This document shows, piece after piece, positions 58,616-64,000 of a stretch of DNA of 64,000 nucleotides. Position 1 is the stretch's first letter. Each line of letters starts with the position of its first letter. The notes below the pieces were generated by a model. That model searched no databases and was not told where the DNA came from. It saw nothing but the letters and a program-made list of their open reading frames with translations. The position numbers and the translations under genes were made by a program. The DNA lies in contig WPIO01000035.1 in assembly GCA_009760855.2 (NCBI GenBank), positions 1,832,501-1,896,500 on the forward strand, in the 5' to 3' direction. The stretch comes from Cristatella mucedo (lineage: Eukaryota > Bryozoa > Phylactolaemata > Cristatellidae).

Positions 58616-59052
58616 TTCTTTTTAGCTAGCAGTGACTGAGTCAAAGCTCTGATCCTAAAGAGATTTTATGTCTTTGGGTCAAGCTCCAGCCTCGGCTAAA
58701 AGCTCGACGCACTAACATAAAATTTTCAGCCGTATTATTGGACAAATTGCCACCGATCAGGCAGGCTAAACCAGCCAACATAACACTGAAACTCGTCAAT
58801 TCCATTTCAGCCCCGAGATATAGCCGAAGTCGTAGCTAATCTAGCACGGACAACTTACTGCTAGGTTGACGGATTTTATTGCCCATTCTGCTGTTTCCAA
58901 CTTACAGTGGTTTCAAGGACTGTTTTCTTACTTTGGCAAACGTGCTGCTTGTTTGAAAGCTGCTGTGAAAATTTAAAACTCCCTAAGACGATAGTCGATC
59001 AGGTGGCCATAGTATGAGTGGGTGTGGCAAAACATGTAGCCACTAGTGTATG
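58616..59052. other. Intron, no recognised feature
   Basis: About 0.44 kb of moderately GC-richer sequence. No exon or repeat is named. Confidence 0.45.
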
Positions 59053-59125
59053 CACACACAAACACACACACACACACACACACATATAAATATATGTATA
59101 TATGTATATATATATATATATACAT

Positions 59126-59166
<41 letters not shown>

Positions 59167-59180
59167 AAGAGAGAGAGAGA
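59053..59180. repeat. (CA)n(TA)n(GA)n compound microsatellite
   Basis: CA, TA and GA dinucleotide runs back to back, ending about 340 bases before Ig exon D3'. Confidence 0.97.
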
Positions 59181-59520
59181 TACTGATTTATTTGTATATT
59201 TATTCAAGAATAAGCAAACATTGGAAATATCTTTTTAACCTAATAAATTTAATTGACAGCATTTCAACACTATAAACCAATTAAAATAAGAATTGATACT
59301 GAGTACCGCAAATTCGAGATTCAGATCAACTTCAGTTGATACTAAGCCAGCACTCTTTGGTTTCCTTAAACTCAAACTTAAAATAATTGTTAAAATTTCT
59401 TTAAAGCTCAAAACATATATTTCGTGGTCAGCATACATATAATTTTGTATTAAACTCTAAATATCGTTTACAGTTCATTTTACTCAGTGAATTTATTACA
59501 ATTTACCCTTGACATTTTAG

Positions 59521-59826
59521 AATCACCCAAAGTCAATGCTACACTGATTTCAGCATCAAAAACTCTTTGGACAGTTCAAGCTAGCTGCCTTCTACCTGAC
59601 GTTTCTCGACATGAGCTATTTAAAGTGACTTGGTTACTAAACGGAAGCCTTGTCAGGGAACTGGCACCAGAAGAATCAACTTTTGAAAGCAAATTAGTTC
59701 TCATAAGCCGTTTTACCTTCAACGTGGTACCAGGGAATCAATTAATTCAGTGTGTGAGAATCGTGAATCTGAAAGGTGTACCTCAGCTGAGCTCAAACGT
59801 GCTGACAGTATTCTTCCCATATCCAG
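59521..59826 (+). CDS. Ig-like domain exon D3'
   Basis: Acceptor CCCTTGACATTTTAG before 59521, donor G|GTATGA after 59826; 306 bases, phase 1 at both ends. Compact Ig domain with Cys22 (VQASC), Trp37 (KVTWLLNG), an E strand RFTFNVVPG and F-strand Cys77 (LIQC). Two residues shorter than D3 in the D-E turn. Starts SPKV and ends FFPYPG, as D3 does (SPKV, FIPYPG). About 64 percent identical to D3 by hand. Sequons NAT at 5 and NGS at 40. Read-through of the donor gives only MTCRSRT before a stop, unlike D3. It is the last exon seen in the window; a later exon (another domain, membrane anchor or stop) must lie beyond or was missed. Confidence 0.85.
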
Positions 59827-60334
59827 GTATGACGTGCAGAAGCAGGACTTGATGTCTGCATGTATACTTTGCGACTGAGAGGCTTTTCTATGCCATTGCT
59901 TACGTATTATCACTTTGAGTTTTGCCCCATTACCTGACCGCAGACTTATCTCTTGAGAGCCACATATCGTTTCAAGTATAGAGAGGCATTCTGCAGAGTT
60001 GTATTCCTAAAATTACACTAGGTTGGTTCATTCAATTAAAGTCGGATTCATTTTTATCTGTTACGCTGCACTAAAAATATCAAAATGCTTCTCGGTAACA
60101 GAGTTTAATTTAATATATGAAATTTTTAAATTTAAGATGTCCGGAAGACAAGCTTTAAGACAACGAAGACATGATTTGGGAAGCGATTTGCCCAGATTAT
60201 TGGCAGAACGCTTAAAAACAAGCTCAATCATTATAATTTCAATAGCCTTGTAGACTTGTCAAATGGGAGGGGAATTTGAAGGATTAACTCAGCCGAGAAT
60301 CGTCTGCTTAAAAGTGGCTGTTGAAAGAGGTATT
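59827..60334 (+). other. Sequence after D3', no recognised feature
   Basis: About 0.5 kb. A frame at 60023-60253 contains MSGRQALRQRRHDLGSDLPR and looks mildly gene-like, but has no splice support and no known domain. Confidence 0.4.
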
Positions 60335-61745
60335 TCATAATGATAATAATAATGTACTTGATAAAGCGTCTGCAGAGAACTTAATCTCTCTCCAGGCCCT
60401 TTACATTTGCTTCGAAGGGAAATGCAATTAAATGGTGACTAAAATCGAGCTTTGTAGACAAACAAAATGAAAAACATGGAGATGAGTGACACGCACAGGG
60501 TTAGAAAACAAATGTGGTTAGTGGCAGCATGCACGCTGTCAGCACGCATAAGCACATGAAGGACGAATGACAACCACCCACTAAATGCTGTCCTAAATAG
60601 GTGTGTTTTTTAAATTCTTTTTAAATGTGGTCAGTTCAGGGGATGCTCTGAAGCAGGTCGAGAGTGAGTTTCAGGCTTTGAGAGCAGATGAACTAAACGT
60701 ACGGTCTCCAAAGGTATTAAGATTTGTTCAAGGTATTTGTCGATTGTTGGATTCTGAAAAGTTGGTGGTACGATGATAGGCCTGACGGGGAGTACATCTG
60801 AGAGATAGGCTGGAGCCAAAGAATGAAGCGACCTAAAAAAGTAAGCTACGAAACCTAAGCCAATCTATGACATGACTGGTTGCCAGTGCAGGTCACTTAG
60901 AAGTTGTCTAATGCAACAACTGAGACGCTCACGACAGACAAGCCTTGCTGCAGAGTTTCGCATCGGCTGCCATCGCCTGATCGAACATGCTGGTAGGCCA
61001 GTAAGCAGTGAGTTGCAGAAGTCGAGGCAAGATGTCACGAATGCACGGACCAACTTAGATATGGTATCCTTATCTAAACAGGCCGTAATCATAGCAATGT
61101 TATGAAGCTGAAAATAGGCAGATTTGTGGAGCTGATATGGTCGTCTAACGAGAGGTCGCTTTGGAATATGACTCCTAGATTTCGAGCTGATTCAACAGGA
61201 GATATGCTGGCAGAGCCAATTTTTAGCTCCAGACTTTCCAATTTCTGAATCGCACTGGGTTTGCCCACAACTAGTAAGTTAGTTTTATCATCGCTTAGTT
61301 TTAGAAATTTGCTGTCATACATATGGGAATGTCATCATTACATGCAGCAAGTGAGTTGAGAGAGTTTGAGGTATTTGAATGTTGGGATTGATCAAAGCAA
61401 AGGCACAATTTCATACGTACGAATTAACTTTCCCAGATAATGAATATGAGTTGATAGTAGCAATAGACCACTGGCGGATCCATGAGGTACACCACATATG
61501 ACTGATCCGTGGGATGAGACCTGACTCTCACATGACCCGATATTGATTAAAGTACGAGTGTACAGGCTGTAAAGCCTCCTCTGCCAGAAGATCGTTGTTT
61601 CCAAGCTCGCAATTATGACATAGTGATCTACAGCGAAGTAGATGGATGATTGAAGTAATTGAACGTAGCTGTTTTGTCTATAAAGAGTTGGGCGTGGAAA
61701 TTCCTTCCTCCGGTGCTGCATAGGATGTCATGACTCACAAGAACA
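60335..61745 (-). mobile_element. LINE family 1 copy, RT to tail
   Basis: Tail at 60340-60410 (CTTGATAAAGCGTCTGCAGA). Minus-strand frames: LAPAYLSDVLP at 60819-60780, LDFCNSLLTGLPACSIRR and NSAARLVCRERLS at 61030-60930, LLSDLHWQPVM at 60900-60868. KLSDDKTNLLVVGKPSAIQK, LESLELKIGSASISPVESAR and NLGVIFQSDLSLDDHISS run from 61305 to 61130. A decayed motif B (VICGVPHGSASG) lies at about 61490. It is one of the more readable copies, and it defines the post-RT consensus I used for the others. Inactive. Confidence 0.9.
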
Positions 61746-62335
61746 AACAACTCGCACCAACCGGATGCGTTGAGCAATAAACCTTGTGGAGAATATATTT
61801 AAACCAACCCAGAGAATACCTCTATTAAAAGTCTTTCAATAAGTAAGTGACGTTTACTGCACACTTTTGAATCGTTGTCACTAACATAACACCAATGGTA
61901 CCTCAATTAACTCAACATAATATGTAAAAGCAATAGCAATACAGTGTACTACCCAGACCTTTGATTAATTTAGAATATATTCCAAGTTCACTTTATAGTG
62001 AATAATATGTGATCAAATGAAACGTTAAAAATGCAAATTTGTTTTTTTAGTTACTGACTTACTCTTCACATTACCGTACACTAGTGTTTTTGTTAGTTTT
62101 TCCCTTTAGTAGCAGCTTATCGGCTCTGTTATTTAAAATTAGCAGACGTAGTAAGGCATGCAACTTTATAGTAGCGGTCAAATTAAAAGAAATATTGCAT
62201 AACTAAGCGTTTAGTTTTTATTTACAAAAATTTATAAAATTTTTATTAGGTGTGATAGGTACCTTGCACTACAAAAGTAGAAGCGGTTATTAAATTTGCT
62301 TCATTGAAATGTGCAATTACCTTCACGAACATATT
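61746..62335. other. No recognised feature
   Basis: About 0.6 kb of AT-rich sequence. Confidence 0.45.
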
Positions 62336-62505
62336 GCAGGCTTGTTTAGATAAGGATATCACGTCCAAGTTGGTCCATGCATGTGTGAAGTCTTTTTATC
62401 ACTTATGTCACTCACTGCTTTCCGGCTTACCAGATTGTGCAATCAGGTGGTTACAGCTGGTGCAAAACTCCATAACTAGGCTTGTTTCTTGTGTCACACT
62501 GGCCA
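62336..62505 (+). mobile_element. LINE family 1 internal fragment
   Basis: Reads ACLDKDITSKLVHACVKSF, then SLLSGLPDCAIRWLQLVQNS, the segment just before the 'HWLPV' region. No tail is attached. Confidence 0.85.
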
Positions 62506-62854
62506 CTTGCCGCTTTGTATCGGACACTGTGCCGTAGCTGCAAATACGAACTCCTTGTATACCCTGGTAGCTGAGAAGGCACCCACGTTTTTTTACCTCA
62601 GCTGTTCTAACCTACCGAGGCGTGAAAGCTTCCAATAAAAAATTACGTAATTGTTCAATTTAAGTGTCATTGGTATGCGTTTAAAGGCTCAACAACTCTA
62701 AATGGCTGGACTCGTAGTTACCTTCAACGACCCAGATCAATAAACATAGATTCCTATAGACAGTGATTGAGTTAGGAATACTGAAACCAGATAAATGTCG
62801 ACCTCCAGCCACAAAATATCGCGCCTCAGTTCATAATATTCACAACCACAGTAA

Positions 62855-62950
62855 TAAATTTGATATAGTTCCCTATGAGAACTTAATCTTGTTCCAGACG
62901 CGATACGATTGTGGCAAGAAAATCTGGTTAAACAGACAATTATTTTGCTT
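62855..62950 (-). mobile_element. LINE family 1 3' tail, degenerate
   Basis: GATATAGTTCCCTATGAGAA, CTTAATCTTGTTCCAGACGC, GATACGATTGTGGC correspond to the reversed tail GATAAAGCGCCCTCAGAGAA, CTTAATCTCTTTCTAGGCGC, TTTACATTTGCTGC. Confidence 0.6.
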
Positions 62951-64000
62951 TTCATTTTTGTGGATCTTACCAAAGTAGAGTCTCACGATATTCCTCGTCT
63001 TTTGATAGTTTGCCTATTACGGCAACTACTGTGGTTGCAATAGCATCACGGCATTATATAAAAGAAATCTCAACGTTGGTAAAATGCTAAATAGCCGTCT
63101 GAGAAATACTATACAGGAATCCGGGAGACAGTGTATCACATTAGGAATTCCGAAGCTCATTGTTTTTTGCAGCTGGTTTGTTAGAGATGAACCGATTCAA
63201 GTTAGACTTTGAAGGTTTTTTGTTTAATACGAGGCCTTTATAAAATGTCTCATTACACTGCTACTGTCAACAGGCCATGAGATGTTTTTCTGTCAAGAAA
63301 GAATCCTTCCAATTTTGCCCGAGTCGCTTAACGAATACGATTGAAATATTCAACGCTTAGCAGCGAAAGTTGACATTTCGATATCTTGACCCTGGAACTG
63401 GGCTGCATCTTTTAAGAGTACATTTTCTTTAGTCTGTGAAGGGGTTACCGGAATGTTTTCGCAATAGAAGTGCTTCATCTAAATACAAGAGGCAACTTTC
63501 TTGCAAGCCAGAAGGATTATGCCATTACATCTTTGAAAAAGGGCTTTCTTAGCTTATAACTTATATATTTACCTCGAGTTATACCTTAAATTTCATGAAA
63601 GCCGTCTTTGATGCATCATATGCATTCATATTAATTTGAATGATCCTTGTGCCAACTGGCAGGTTCTTCGAGGTCCCTATTACATGAAGCTTAATAGCCA
63701 CAAGTCAAGTAAAGTTCATTGATGGTCACAAAACATTTCCCTTAACACTTTTGGTCAGCTGTGATATCTGCAACGCTCAAAGCTCTGTCTTAGGGATCCG
63801 GACCTCAAAACTGCATTAGCTAGGGATCCGGATCTAACTGCTCCTTGACTTTCAATGACTGGGTTGCAGAAACGGCCGACGTTCTTGGTGAGCATAGCAG
63901 TCATGTGCTCATGTACCGTATGTTAGCATTACTTACTAATGATTGCTGCTCCCGGCTAATCGTAAGTGAGGCATACGTAAGACTCGTTTTAGCCATGTTT
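62951..64000. other. No recognised feature
   Basis: About 1 kb to the window edge. A direct repeat TAGGGATCCGGA(C/T)CT at about 63791 and 63822 is the only structure noted. No further Ig exon was found here. Confidence 0.5.

Noticed and set aside
60023-60253. Frame with MSGRQALRQRR as a further exon after D3'
   Set aside because: No suitable phase 1 acceptor found and no homologue after D3; support too thin.
63791-63838. Direct repeat with GGATCCGGA as an attachment site
   Set aside because: Too short and with no element between or beside it.
1-64000. CRISPR arrays, bacterial operons, phage or viral genes
   Set aside because: No spaced direct repeats, operon-like gene packing or viral proteins were seen; all long frames are Ig exons or transposon relics.

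Overview
This window is a piece of an animal genome, probably an invertebrate. It is AT-rich, has long introns with GT/AG borders, is packed with decayed non-LTR retrotransposons and tRNA-derived SINEs, and carries long TA, AG and CA microsatellites. No bacterial or viral gene organisation is visible. The repeat landscape would fit a mollusc, flatworm or similar spiralian, but the phylum cannot be fixed from the sequence alone.

The host coding content I can support is a plus-strand array of six immunoglobulin-like domain exons spread over 44 kb: D1 (15622-16065), D2 (24326-24706), D3 (35655-35966), D2' (44057-44428), D2'' (48870-49241) and D3' (59521-59826). Each is bounded by a plausible AG acceptor and GT donor. 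Each has a length divisible by three and is phase 1 at both ends, so any exon could be joined to any other without breaking the frame. D2/D2'' and D3/D3' are paralogous pairs of similar divergence (about 63-64 percent amino-acid identity by hand count), separated by introns of about 11 and 10 kb. This suggests that a D2-D3 cassette was duplicated long ago, with a more divergent extra D2-type exon (D2') between the copies. The exons may belong to one long IgSF gene that runs off the window, or to two tandem genes; a possible signal-peptide ORF at 41945 would start the second. No transmembrane exon or secure first exon was found.

Most of the rest is mobile DNA. LINE family 1 is L2/CR1-like, with a reverse transcriptase, the C-terminal 'LHWLPV' region common in that group, and a 3' end with an inverted GCGCTT motif followed by (ATT)n. 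It is present in at least 18 pieces. LINE family 2 is a second L2/CR1-like family with a different 3' end, present in nine pieces; the best RT is at 51030-52910. SINE family A (four copies) has a tRNA-like head and a tail that resembles the 3' end of LINE family 1. SINE family B (two copies) has a different tRNA-like head. A wrecked MULE transposase with an N-terminal FLYWCH domain lies on the minus strand at 11930-13310 and contains an exactly centred 81-base fold-back. A TA-rich palindrome at 50277-50790 carries three copies of a 47-base unit.

Layout: 0-9 kb LINE debris; 9-15 kb quiet DNA, one SINE and the MULE; 15.6-59.8 kb the Ig exon array with LINE-filled introns (densest at 29.3-33.7, 37.8-39.2, 44.7-48.7 and 51-58.6 kb); 60-64 kb more LINE debris. 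The most interesting item is the phase-compatible array of duplicated, cysteine-rich Ig domains, a layout that suits cell-surface recognition or immune-type receptors. That function is inference.
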